Shown piece by piece: positions 1-7,820 of a DNA stretch of 22,473 nt. Below the pieces are notes generated by a model, which saw only the letters and a program-made list of their open reading frames with translations, searched no databases and was not told the origin of the DNA. This DNA is from Lachnospiraceae bacterium. GTDB taxonomy: Bacteria; Bacillota; Clostridia; Lachnospirales; Lachnospiraceae. The position numbers and the translations under genes were made by a program. The stretch lies in NCBI GenBank assembly GCA_900772685.1, contig CAAGRP010000027.1:1-22473 (forward strand), read 5' to 3'. How positions within the stretch are numbered: position 1 is the stretch's first letter; the number at the start of each line of letters is the position of its first letter.

Positions 1-46
1 AGGTTCAATTTAATAAATGTCATATCCTACAAAATATATATAACAC

Positions 47-69
47 CGGCTTTAAGCCGATTTTTTTTT
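47..69 (+). terminator. Rho-independent terminator of the upstream gene
   Basis: A GC-rich hairpin (CGGC, loop TTTAA, GCCG) at 47-59 is followed by an A and nine T residues. It closes a transcription unit that lies outside the window and separates it from the feo promoter. Confidence 0.75.
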
Positions 70-80
70 GCTAAATAATG

Positions 81-108
81 TTGACAATCGGAAAAATAAT
101 GCTATAGT
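81..108 (+). promoter_or_regulatory. Promoter of the feo operon
   Basis: A perfect -35 TTGACA (81-86) is separated by 16 bases from TATAGT (103-108). It lies about 80 bases upstream of the first feoA start and just upstream of a palindromic candidate metal-regulator site. Confidence 0.75.
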
Positions 109-141
109 TAGCAATAGCAAATTAGTTGACGCTAACTGATT
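107..141. promoter_or_regulatory. Candidate DtxR/IdeR-type iron repressor operator
   Basis: Two abutting 11-base arms, AATTAGTTGAC (120-130) and GCTAACTGATT (131-141), form an inverted repeat matching at 8 of 11 positions. A related element, AGTTAGC (106-112), lies over the -10 region. The composition (TTAG...CTAA) resembles sites of DtxR-family metal-dependent repressors. Its place over the expected transcription start of a ferrous-iron uptake operon fits repression by iron. No regulator gene is present in the window, so the assignment is inference. Confidence 0.5.
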
Positions 142-190
142 TGCACTGTCAAAAAGGAAATATATTTCAAAGAATTTGCGAGGAAAAGAA

Positions 191-418
191 ATGTTACCAT
201 TAACGCTGGCAAAAACAGGTACGAAGATTTTGGTAGCCAGGATATCAGGCAATCAGGAGATGAAAAAACATCTTGAGGATCTTGGCTTTGTTGTAGGAGC
301 TCAGGCCGAGGTGATAAGCGCCTCCGGTGACGGAAATGTCATTGTCAATCTAAAGGGATCGAGACTTGCGATCACAAAAGAGATGAGCCGAAAAATAATG
401 GTAGATATGAACGAATGA
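191..418 (+). CDS. feoA: FeoA-family protein (first copy)
   Basis: A 75-residue SH3-like FeoA domain protein of the ferrous iron transport system. FeoA is a small cytosolic partner thought to modulate the FeoB permease. The pattern of short beta strands and glycines (LEDLGFVVGAQAEVIS, then VNLKGSRLAITKEMSRKI) is typical of FeoA. The ATG at 191 is preferred because GAGGAA lies about 6-10 bases upstream; an in-frame TTG at 176 has no comparable ribosome site. It is first in an operon with a second feoA 18 bases downstream and feoB behind that. A pair of feoA genes ahead of feoB is common in Clostridia. Confidence 0.9.
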   Translation: MLPLTLAKTGTKILVARISGNQEMKKHLEDLGFVVGAQAEVISASGDGNVIVNLKGSRLAITKEMSRKIMVDMNE

Positions 419-436
419 GAAGAAAGGGGAGATGGA

Positions 437-658
437 ATGAAAACGTTAAGAAATGTTAAGGTTGGAGAAACTGCAGAAGTAGTAAAGATCCACGGAACAG
501 GCGCTCTTAAAAGACGAATCATGGATATGGGCATCACAAAGGGAACAAAGATCTATGTCCGGAAGGTAGCACCGCTTGGTGATCCGGTTGAGATAACTGT
601 AAGAGGCTATGAGCTTTCACTCAGAAAAGAAGATGCCGATATTTTAGAGATGGAATAA
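437..658 (+). CDS. feoA: FeoA-family protein (second copy)
   Basis: A 73-residue FeoA domain protein and a paralogue of the preceding gene. The core RRIMDMGITKGTKIYVRK followed by DPVEITVRGYELSLRKEDA is the canonical FeoA signature and is closer to consensus than in the first copy. It is expected to bind or regulate FeoB at the cytosolic face. The ATG at 437 follows a GAAAGGGGAG ribosome site, and the gene ends 18 bases before feoB, so the three genes are almost certainly cotranscribed. Both copies are intact, so the first may have diverged towards a separate role. Confidence 0.92.
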   Translation: MKTLRNVKVGETAEVVKIHGTGALKRRIMDMGITKGTKIYVRKVAPLGDPVEITVRGYELSLRKEDADILEME

Positions 659-676
659 TATGAGGAGGAGAATTTA

Positions 677-2839
677 ATGAGCATCAAAATTGCTTTGGCA
701 GGAAACCCTAACTGCGGAAAGACAACTTTGTTTAATGCCCTGACGGGAAGCAATCAGTATGTAGGAAACTGGCCGGGTGTAACAGTTGAGAAAAAAGAAG
801 GTAAACTTAAAGATCATAAGGATGTGATCATTCAGGATTTACCGGGAATCTATTCACTCAGCCCATATACACTCGAGGAAGTGGTTACAAGAAACTATCT
901 GGTACAGGAAAAGCCCGATGTTATCTTAAATATCATTGACGGTACGAACATCGAACGTAACCTTTACCTTACCACACAGCTTGTAGAGATCGGCCTACCG
1001 GTAGTTATGGCGGTAAATATGATGGACATCGTCCGCAAGAACGGTGATGTTATCGATCTTGATGCATTAAGTAAGGCTTTAGGCTGCAAGGCTGTCGAGA
1101 TGTCTGCTCTTAAAGGAGAAAAGATCATGGAGGCAGCAGAGCTTTGTATAGAGGTTGCTAAGAAAAGCAGTAAACAGGAAATGCCGCATGTATTTCATGG
1201 ACCTGTTGAACATGCCATCGCACATATCGAAGAGTCGATAGAGCCGTTCGTTGATCATAGAGAACTCAGATGGTTTGCGATAAAAGTTTTTGAGAGAGAC
1301 AGCAAGGCTCTTGAGAATATATCACTTACAGAGGAATTGAAAGATCACCTCGAGGAGCACATTAAAAGCTGTGAGAAGGAGATGGATGATGATTCGGAAT
1401 CCATCATAACAAACCAGAGATATGATTACATTACAGAGCTTATAGCAAAGACAGTAAGGAAAAAGAAAAAGCAGGGAGAGCTTTCGCTTTCGGATAAGAT
1501 CGACAGGATCATTACTAACAGGTTCCTTGCACTTCCTATCTTTGCAGGCGTAATGTTCCTTGTTTACTATATCGCGGTAACAACAGTAGGTACCATAGTT
1601 ACAGACTGGACAAACGACGTCCTCTTCGGAGAATGGATAACCGGCGGAGCACAGAGCCTTATGGATGTGCTCGGAGCTTCGGACTGGGTAAGATCACTTG
1701 TATGCGACGGTATCATAGCAGGTATCGGTGCACCGATAGGATTCGTTCCGCAGATGGCTATCGTATTCCTGTTCTTAAGCTTCCTTGAGGACTGCGGATA
1801 TATGGCACGTGTTGCATTTATCATGGACAGGATCTTCCGTAAGTTCGGATTATCGGGAAAGAGCTTCATACCTTTCCTTATCTCATCGGGCTGCGGCGTT
1901 CCGGGTATCATGGCAACAAGAACTATAGAGTCTGAAAAAGACAGACGAATGACAATGATCACAACAACGATGATCCCGTGCGGAGCCAAGCTTCCTGTTA
2001 TAGCACTTATCGCAGGCTTCCTTATGGGAGGAGCATGGTGGATGGCACCGGTTATGTACTTTGCCGGAATCGTTCTTGTAGTTATATATTGTATAATCCT
2101 TAAAAAGACAAAGATGTTCGCGGGAGATCCGGTTCCTTTCGTTATGGAGCTTCCGGCATATCACATTCCTTCATTAAAGGGTATTCTCTTACATGTATGG
2201 GAAAGAGTATGGGCATTCATCAAGAAGGCCGGAACAATACTGTTCCTCTGCTGTACAGTTATGTGGTTCCTCGGATCGTTTGGATTTGTTGACGGAGCGT
2301 TCGGACTTGTGGACGATACCGCAAATTCAATACTTGCCGCTATAGGCGGAGCACTTGCACCTATATTTGCACCGCTTGGATTTGGTACATGGCAGGCAGT
2401 TGCATCTTCTCTTTCAGGCTTTGTCGCAAAAGAGGGAATCGTTTCAACAATGTCACAGTTGTCAGCTCTCGGAGTTGAGATAGAAGCATACGAAATGTCG
2501 ATGCACGCAGCATTTGCAGCTTTCTTCCCGACATCGATCGCTGCGATCTCGTTCCTGTTCTTTAACTGCTTTGACTCACCTTGTCTGGCAGCTATATCAA
2601 CTACCGCAAAGGAAATGGGAAGCAGAAAATATTTCTGGCTGTCACTCATATTCCAGAATGTATCAGCATATTGCGTAGCTCTTATCATCTATCAGCTTGT
2701 GGGTACATGGACAGGACAGGTTGCTTTCGGACCGGCTACAGTAGTTGCATATATCATACTTGCACTTGTTATATATCTGTTATGCAGAAAAGATCCGAAC
2801 AAGAGAACTGTTCAGATAGGAGAGGCTCAGACAGATTAA
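677..2839 (+). CDS. feoB: Ferrous iron transport protein B (FeoB)
   Basis: A 720-residue GTPase-coupled inner membrane Fe(II) permease. The N-terminal G domain shows G1 GNPNCGKT (residues 9-16), switch I around NWPGVTVEKKEG (31-42), G3 DLPG (54-57) and the G4-like NMMD near residue 115. A helical cytosolic linker with a KKKKQGELSLSDKIDRI stretch follows, then a polytopic membrane part from about residue 280. It carries the conserved gate motifs: SSGCGVPGIMATRT near residues 403-415, PCGAKLP, and a second gate half around SGFVAKEGIVSTMSQL. Length is normal for Gram-positive FeoB, with no NFeoB truncation. AGGAGG lies just upstream of the ATG. It sits centrally in the operon, between the feoA pair and two small metal-related proteins. 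Confidence 0.97.
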   Translation: MSIKIALAGNPNCGKTTLFNALTGSNQYVGNWPGVTVEKKEGKLKDHKDVIIQDLPGIYSLSPYTLEEVVTRNYLVQEKPDVILNIIDGTNIERNLYLTTQLVEIGLPVVMAVNMMDIVRKNGDVIDLDALSKALGCKAVEMSALKGEKIMEAAELCIEVAKKSSKQEMPHVFHGPVEHAIAHIEESIEPFVDHRELRWFAIKVFERDSKALENISLTEELKDHLEEHIKSCEKEMDDDSESIITNQRYDYITELIAKTVRKKKKQGELSLSDKIDRIITNRFLALPIFAGVMFLVYYIAVTTVGTIVTDWTNDVLFGEWITGGAQSLMDVLGASDWVRSLVCDGIIAGIGAPIGFVPQMAIVFLFLSFLEDCGYMARVAFIMDRIFRKFGLSGKSFIPFLISSGCGVPGIMATRTIESEKDRRMTMITTTMIPCGAKLPVIALIAGFLMGGAWWMAPVMYFAGIVLVVIYCIILKKTKMFAGDPVPFVMELPAYHIPSLKGILLHVWERVWAFIKKAGTILFLCCTVMWFLGSFGFVDGAFGLVDDTANSILAAIGGALAPIFAPLGFGTWQAVASSLSGFVAKEGIVSTMSQLSALGVEIEAYEMSMHAAFAAFFPTSIAAISFLFFNCFDSPCLAAISTTAKEMGSRKYFWLSLIFQNVSAYCVALIIYQLVGTWTGQVAFGPATVVAYIILALVIYLLCRKDPNKRTVQIGEAQTD

Positions 2840-2864
2840 AAATTAACAGACAGGAGGAAAGGCA

Positions 2865-3068
2865 ATGTTCATAGACATTATTATTGTTTCTATAATAGCT
2901 GTTATATGTATTTTGTGTATAAGAGCGTTGATAAAGAGTAAGAAAAGCGGATGCAGCATGGGATGTGCAGGCTGCTCAGGATGTACTCATTGCAGCAGCA
3001 ATACTGAAATGTCTCATTGCGGCGTGAATGGAGGAAAATCAAATGCTTCAGATAACTGCAAAAATTGA
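2865..3068 (+). CDS. FeoB-associated Cys-rich membrane protein
   Basis: A 67-residue protein of the FeoB-associated Cys-rich family. An N-terminal transmembrane helix (residues about 3-22, IDIIIVSIIAVICILCI) is followed by a basic KSKKSG and a tail with seven cysteines (GCSMGCAGCSGCTHC plus two later ones). The family occurs next to feoB in Clostridia and is presumed to handle iron or assist FeoB at the membrane, in place of the proteobacterial FeoC. The start has a strong AGGAGGAAAGG site, 25 bases after feoB. Its 3' end overlaps the next gene by 26 bases, suggesting translational coupling. The biochemical role is not established. Confidence 0.88.
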   Translation: MFIDIIIVSIIAVICILCIRALIKSKKSGCSMGCAGCSGCTHCSSNTEMSHCGVNGGKSNASDNCKN

Positions 3069-3336
3069 CGGTATGATGTGCGGAATGTGCGAGGCACATG
3101 TTAAGGACGCTGTCCGTCAGGCCTTTCCGGATGCAAAAAAGATCAATGCATCAGCAGCAAAGGGTGAGCTTGCTTTTACAATAGAAGAAGAGCTGCCGAC
3201 ACCGATCTTAAAGCATGAGCTTAAAGCACATCTTGATAATACAGGCTATAAGCTTGGAGAACTGACTATTTCAGAGACAGCAAAAACCGCAGGAAGAGGC
3301 CTGTTTGGAAGGCTGGGACATCGAAAACAGTCTTAA
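3043..3336 (+). CDS. HMA-type heavy-metal-binding protein
   Basis: A 97-residue soluble protein. Residues about 2-75 fit a heavy-metal-associated (HMA/CopZ-like) ferredoxin-like fold with the metal motif GMMCGMCEAHV near residues 10-20, i.e. the CxxC loop plus a following histidine. The C-terminal part (TAGRGLFGRLGHRKQS) is basic and probably disordered. The ATG at 3043 is chosen because GGAGGAAAA precedes it; the in-frame ATG at 3028 lies upstream of that site. It overlaps the Cys-rich gene and ends just before the operon terminator. In this setting it may be a metallochaperone or sensor for the Feo system. HMA proteins usually carry Cu(I) or other soft metals, so the ligand is uncertain. 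Confidence 0.85.
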   Translation: MLQITAKIDGMMCGMCEAHVKDAVRQAFPDAKKINASAAKGELAFTIEEELPTPILKHELKAHLDNTGYKLGELTISETAKTAGRGLFGRLGHRKQS

Positions 3337-3375
3337 AGCCGCAGAACAGATAAAAAATAATACAGCTTATATCAG

Positions 3376-3426
3376 CACACATGACTTTATCTTTAGACAA
3401 AAAAGATATTGGCATGTGTGTTTTTT
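3376..3426 (+). terminator. Terminator of the feo operon
   Basis: A long hairpin has outer arms CACACATG (3376-3383) and CATGTGTG (3413-3420), and inner arms TATCTTT (3388-3394) and AAAGATA (3402-3408). A run of six T follows at 3421-3426. It is a strong intrinsic terminator 40 bases after the HMA gene. Confidence 0.9.
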
Positions 3427-3436
3427 GGTATATAAT
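3409..3436 (+). promoter_or_regulatory. Promoter of the ABC exporter operon
   Basis: TTGGCA (3409-3414), a 16-base spacer and a perfect TATAAT (3431-3436) lie about 34 bases upstream of the ABC start. The -35 hexamer overlaps the descending arm of the feo terminator, so the two signals share sequence. Confidence 0.7.
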
Positions 3437-3469
3437 TATAAACGGCAAATTACAAATGAGGTTTTGATC

Positions 3470-5203
3470 ATGAAAAAGAAAAATATCCGGTCATATCTTT
3501 TTATGAATAAAAAAGAGACCATACTTGCACCTGTATTTAAAATGCTGGAAGCAACCTTTGAACTTATAATCCCGCTCATCGTTGCGGATATCATAGATAA
3601 AGGCATTGCGAGAGGGGATACTTCATATATAGTTCTTAGAGGTGTCCTTATGATGGCTTTCGGACTGATAGGATTTTCTTTTACGATCGTAGCACAGTAT
3701 TTTTCGGCTAAGAGTGCTATAGGAGTCAGCAGTGCATTAAGGCAGGATCTTTTTTATCATATAAATGAGCTTAATTATAAGGAGCTTGATAAGACAGGCA
3801 CATCGGCCCTTATAACGGGGATGACAAGTGATATAAACCAGGTACAGAACGGTATAAACTGGGTCTTAAGGCTGCTTTTGAGGTCACCTTTTATCGTGAT
3901 CGGCGCAGCGATAATGGCCTCATTTATCAGCGTAAAGGCATCCGTGATATTCTGGATCACGATAGCCGTACTTATATTTATAGTGTTTCTTATAATGAGT
4001 ATAACGACTCCGATGAATGTAAGAGTCCAGAAGCAGCTGGAGACTGTAACAAAGTCCTTCAGGGAAAATCTGCTCGGCGTAAGGGTCGTAAGAGCCTTTA
4101 ACAGACAGGATCAGGAGCAGGCTGAATTTGCAAAAAGACATGATGAACTTTATGCAAGACAGGTAAGGGCAGGCCGCATATCGGCACTGTTCAATCCGCT
4201 CACCTTTGCAGGCATAAATTTTGCGATAGTAGTGATATTGTATTGCGGGTCGTTTCAGGTAAATACGGGTGCGCTTTCTCAGGGAGAGGTTATAGCACTG
4301 ATAAATTACATGTCTCAGATCCTGGTCGAGATAATAAAGTTTGCAAATGTTATAATCATGCTCTCAAAGGCGATAGCAAGCTATAAGAGGATAATGAGTA
4401 TTATAGCTATAGAGCCGTCGCTTCAAAACGGCAGCAGGGCATTTGATAAGGAAAGGGCTGCGGATATCAAGCTGGAAAATGTTTCATTTTCATATAATGA
4501 CGATTCCGGAAATGCAGTAGACAATATTTCGTGCCATATACCGCCCGGAACGCATGTAGGTATAATAGGAGCTACAGGTTCCGGAAAGTCCACGCTTATA
4601 GATCTTATCTGCCGGTTTTATGAAAGAACATCCGGAAGGATACTTATAAACGATATTCCTATAGAGGAGTATGATACGGCTTCTCTTACGGATGGCATAG
4701 CTGTTGTACCGCAGAAAGCGGTTCTGTTTAAGGGTACGCTTCGGTCAAATCTTAAATGGGGAAACAGGGAGGCTACGGATGAACAATGCTATGATGCATT
4801 AAAGGATTCCTGTGCCATAGATTTTGTAAAAGAAAAAGGAGATGGTCTTGAGCTTGCGGTATCGCAGAATGGAAAGAATTTTTCAGGTGGACAGAAGCAG
4901 CGTCTTACTATTGCAAGGGCACTTATAAAAAAATGTGCACTTTTGATACTGGATGACAGTTATTCGGCACTCGATTTTGCGACCGAATCCAATATAAAAA
5001 GATCGGTATTTACCAATAAGGAAAACTGCACCGTGCTTACGGTGTCTCAGAGGGTATCGTCTATCCATGCATCGGATATGATACTTGTTTTGGATAACGG
5101 CAGGCTTGCAGGTATGGGTACGCATGAAGAGTTGATGACCTCCTGCCCTGTCTACATTGAGATATGCCAGTCGCAGCATTTTAAACAGGAGGCAGCGGTA
5201 TGA
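3470..5203 (+). CDS. ABC exporter subunit with degenerate ATP site
   Basis: A 577-residue half-transporter of the type IV (MsbA/LmrA-like) exporter fold: six-helix membrane domain (about 1-300), then a nucleotide-binding domain. Visible motifs are Walker A GATGSGKST (about 367-375), signature FSGGQKQR (about 470) and Walker B LLILDDSYSALD (about 490). The catalytic glutamate is replaced by aspartate, and the H-loop histidine is replaced by glutamine (VSQRVSSI). This is the pattern of the degenerate-site partner in heterodimeric exporters such as TM287/288. The frame is open from 3305, but the ATG at 3470 follows the promoter and a GAGG ribosome site and gives the family length. Its stop overlaps the next start (ATGA). 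The substrate cannot be told. Confidence 0.9.
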   Translation: MKKKNIRSYLFMNKKETILAPVFKMLEATFELIIPLIVADIIDKGIARGDTSYIVLRGVLMMAFGLIGFSFTIVAQYFSAKSAIGVSSALRQDLFYHINELNYKELDKTGTSALITGMTSDINQVQNGINWVLRLLLRSPFIVIGAAIMASFISVKASVIFWITIAVLIFIVFLIMSITTPMNVRVQKQLETVTKSFRENLLGVRVVRAFNRQDQEQAEFAKRHDELYARQVRAGRISALFNPLTFAGINFAIVVILYCGSFQVNTGALSQGEVIALINYMSQILVEIIKFANVIIMLSKAIASYKRIMSIIAIEPSLQNGSRAFDKERAADIKLENVSFSYNDDSGNAVDNISCHIPPGTHVGIIGATGSGKSTLIDLICRFYERTSGRILINDIPIEEYDTASLTDGIAVVPQKAVLFKGTLRSNLKWGNREATDEQCYDALKDSCAIDFVKEKGDGLELAVSQNGKNFSGGQKQRLTIARALIKKCALLILDDSYSALDFATESNIKRSVFTNKENCTVLTVSQRVSSIHASDMILVLDNGRLAGMGTHEELMTSCPVYIEICQSQHFKQEAAV

Positions 5204-6945
5204 AGAATAAAAACAGATCTACGGTAAATAAGCTGCTTTCATATATAAGACCGTACAGCTTCCTTTTTATAATATCTCTTATATTGACCGTATTGTCGGT
5301 AGTATGTTCACTGTTCGTCCCGGTAATGTCCGGAAAGGCGATAGATCATATTATTGATAAGGGAATCGTCGAATTCGGTCCGGTTTTTGATATTCTTATA
5401 AAAATGGGTATCATCATAGTGACAGGAGCGATATGCCAGTGGTTTATCGGATATATCAACAACATGATCACGTTCAGGATCATTAAGGATTTAAGAGAAC
5501 AGATCTTTAAAAAGATAGAGGAGCTTCCGCTTTCATATCTTGACTCAAAGCAGAGCGGAGAGATGGTAAGCAGATGCGTTACGGATATAGAACAGATATC
5601 GGACGGACTTCTGATGGGATTCTCACAGGTCTTTAACGGTGTTCTGACCATCATATGCACGATAATCTTCATGCTGAGGATAAATCCTTTGATAACGGCT
5701 ATTGTAGTGATATTGAGCCCTCTCTCGTTTATGCTTACCAAATTCATAGCATCAAAGACTCACAGGATGTTCATGCTGCAGTCTATAAGCAGGGGAAATC
5801 TGACGGCGTTTACCGATGAGGCACTTGAGAACATGAAGCTGGTTATAGCTTTTGACCATATGGAGGAGGGAAAGAAGGAGTTTGATGAGAAAAACAGGAT
5901 ATTATCGGAATACAGTCTCAAATCCACATTTTTTTCATCGCTTGTAAATCCGTCAACAAGGCTTATATATTCCGTGCTCTATGCGCTGATAACGATATCG
6001 GGAAGCTTTATAGTAATAAGCGGAGGAATGACGGTCGGAAGTCTTTCGGCATTCCTTGGATACACCAATCAGTATTCAAAACCGTTTAATGAGATAACGG
6101 GAACGATAACGGAATTCCAGAATGCACTGGCTTCCGCTGCACGCGTATTTGAGGTTATAGATACGCCTTCGGCAGAGCCGCTTTCGGATGAAAAAACGGT
6201 TCACGGGGAAATCTCTACCGGAAGCGTATCGATAGAGCATGTAAGCTTTTCTTATAATAAAGAAGTTCCGCTGATCACGGATTTTAACCTTGAGGTAAAG
6301 CCGGGACAGAGGGTAGCTATAGTGGGTCCGACCGGCTGTGGAAAGACGACGCTCATCAACCTTCTTATGAGGTTTTACGATGTTGACAGCGGAGCCATAA
6401 AGATAGACGGAAAAGATATCAGGGATATGTCATATGAAGAGATGAGGAGCCATTACGGAATGGTTCTTCAGGATATATGGCTGAAAAATGCGACAATAAA
6501 AGAAAATATAGCATACGGAAGACCTGAGGCATCCATGGATGAGATAATAGATGCGGCAAAAAATGCATATGCTCACGAATTCATAGAGAAGATGCCGAAC
6601 GGATATGATACAATAATAGGCGAGGACGGCGGAAGCCTTTCGCAGGGACAGAAGCAGCTTTTGTGTATAGCAAGGGTCATGCTGGATGATCCGCCGATGC
6701 TTATACTGGATGAGGCAACCTCAAGCGTAGATTCAATGACTGAGATAAGGATCACAAAGGCTTTTGAAAGACTCATGGCGGGACATACAAGCTTTATAGT
6801 AGCCCACAGGCTTTCTACTATTATCAATTCAGATCTTATACTGGTAATGAATTCCGGAAAAGTAGTAGAGCAGGGAACGCATGAGGAGCTTTTGGAAAAG
6901 AAGGGCTTTTATTATGATCTGTATCAGAGCCAGTTTGCACATTGA
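5200..6945 (+). CDS. ABC exporter subunit with catalytic ATP site
   Basis: A 581-residue half-transporter that pairs with the preceding gene. A six-helix membrane domain precedes an NBD with Walker A GPTGCGKTT (about 376-384), a variant signature LSQGQKQL (about 480), Walker B LILDEATSSVD with the catalytic glutamate, and an intact H-loop AHRLSTI (about 534). Together with the partner this gives one canonical site (this Walker A/B with the partner's SGGQ) and one degenerate site (the partner's Walker A/B with this SQGQ). That is the arrangement known for heterodimeric multidrug/peptide exporters. The 4-base ATGA overlap implies coupled translation and equimolar synthesis. Substrate unknown; multidrug or peptide export is the default guess. 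Confidence 0.92.
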   Translation: MKNKNRSTVNKLLSYIRPYSFLFIISLILTVLSVVCSLFVPVMSGKAIDHIIDKGIVEFGPVFDILIKMGIIIVTGAICQWFIGYINNMITFRIIKDLREQIFKKIEELPLSYLDSKQSGEMVSRCVTDIEQISDGLLMGFSQVFNGVLTIICTIIFMLRINPLITAIVVILSPLSFMLTKFIASKTHRMFMLQSISRGNLTAFTDEALENMKLVIAFDHMEEGKKEFDEKNRILSEYSLKSTFFSSLVNPSTRLIYSVLYALITISGSFIVISGGMTVGSLSAFLGYTNQYSKPFNEITGTITEFQNALASAARVFEVIDTPSAEPLSDEKTVHGEISTGSVSIEHVSFSYNKEVPLITDFNLEVKPGQRVAIVGPTGCGKTTLINLLMRFYDVDSGAIKIDGKDIRDMSYEEMRSHYGMVLQDIWLKNATIKENIAYGRPEASMDEIIDAAKNAYAHEFIEKMPNGYDTIIGEDGGSLSQGQKQLLCIARVMLDDPPMLILDEATSSVDSMTEIRITKAFERLMAGHTSFIVAHRLSTIINSDLILVMNSGKVVEQGTHEELLEKKGFYYDLYQSQFAH

Positions 6946-6960
6946 AAGGAGAGAGAAAAG

Positions 6961-7596
6961 ATGTCGGAAATCAACAGAAGCAAAAGAAATAAAATACTTG
7001 CGGAGCATATTATCAAAAATCTGGAATCAAGAAATATGGAAGGGTATTATGCAGAGACAAAGGAGAAGGCCTTGAAGACCGCTCTTGAACTGATACCTGA
7101 GGGCAGTAAGGTATGCAAGGGCGGAACAGAGTCTGTTCGAGAGATCGGACTTATGGATGCACTCAAAGAAGGTAATTATGACTTCTTAGCCTATGATTCT
7201 TCTACAAAGGCATCGGAAGACGTATCTAAAAACTTCTGTTTTAATGCGGATTATTTCTTAAGCAGCGCAAATGCGATGACACAGGACGGCATCATAGTTA
7301 ATATAGACGGCCGTGCTAACAGGGTTGCGGCTATCTGCTACGGTCCGGAAAATGTCATTATGATAGTGGGAATGAATAAGGTGACGAATGATCTTGACAG
7401 TGCGATGAAGAGAGCAAGGAATGAGGCTTCTCCTATAAACGCTATGAGGTTTGGAAAGACACCTTGTGTAAAGACGGGATACTGCATAGACTGCAAGTCG
7501 CCGGATACCATATGCTGTCAGTTTGTTGTGACGAGGTTCTCAAGGACGAAAGGAAGGATCAAGGTGATACTCGTCAATGAAGATTTGGGATTCTAA
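6961..7596 (+). CDS. LUD-domain (LutC/YkgG-like) protein
   Basis: A 211-residue single LUD domain (formerly DUF162) protein. Family members include LutC of the lactate oxidation complex, but many clostridial paralogues stand alone with no known reaction. Features seen are an N-terminal helical part, the KGGTESVREIGL segment (about 50-61), a glycine-rich DGRANRVAAICYGPENV stretch, and a Cys-rich C-terminal motif PCVKTGYCIDCKSPDTICC that could hold a metal. There is no separate Fe-S domain, and no lutA/lutB neighbours are present, so lactate use is not supported. AAAGGAGAGA precedes the ATG. The 15-base gap to the ABC gene suggests cotranscription. A palindromic repeat begins right after the stop. 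Confidence 0.85.
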   Translation: MSEINRSKRNKILAEHIIKNLESRNMEGYYAETKEKALKTALELIPEGSKVCKGGTESVREIGLMDALKEGNYDFLAYDSSTKASEDVSKNFCFNADYFLSSANAMTQDGIIVNIDGRANRVAAICYGPENVIMIVGMNKVTNDLDSAMKRARNEASPINAMRFGKTPCVKTGYCIDCKSPDTICCQFVVTRFSRTKGRIKVILVNEDLGF

Positions 7597-7820
7597 AAAA
7601 AAGAAACCGAAATAAAAAGTTTTAAAAAAGAAGCATATTTCCTCCAGTGACCGCTCTCGCTTAGTCCTCGCGCAGCGGTACTAGCACTCGTTGCTTGCAT
7701 GCTCGCACTCGTGCAGAACCGGCGCTGCGGATGTCACTTTCGGAAGTATGCTTCTTTTTACTTTAAAACTTTTATATTTATATGCCACACCCATGGCCGT
7801 TGCGGAAAGATGTGTTTGAA
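7597..7820. repeat. Palindromic repeat element, copy 1 of a tandem pair
   Basis: A gene-free element whose ends pair over a long distance: AAAAGTTTT (7615-7623) with AAAACTTTT (7765-7773), AGAAGCATA (7629-7637) with TATGCTTCT (7747-7755), AGTGAC (7646-7651) with GTCACT (7733-7738), and CGCAGCG (7671-7677) with CGCTGCG (7723-7729). The result is a hairpin of about 159 nt. A 36-base tail at 7781-7816 lies outside the hairpin. A 36-base core at 7648-7683 is identical to 7872-7907 in copy 2. In the + direction the right arm ends in a T-rich run and may also terminate the upstream operon. It could be a MITE/REP-like dispersed element or a structured RNA. Confidence 0.8.

Noticed and set aside
1567..2688. 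Long - strand frames opposite feoB
   Set aside because: They mirror the FeoB coding sequence, which has clear family motifs; no ribosome sites or homology.
3305..3469. Upstream in-frame extension of the first ABC subunit
   Set aside because: It would run through the feo terminator and the gene's own promoter; the ATG at 3470 gives the normal length.
6961..7596. lutC of a lactate oxidation operon
   Set aside because: No lutA or lutB beside it and a different C-terminal Cys motif; kept only as a LUD-domain protein.
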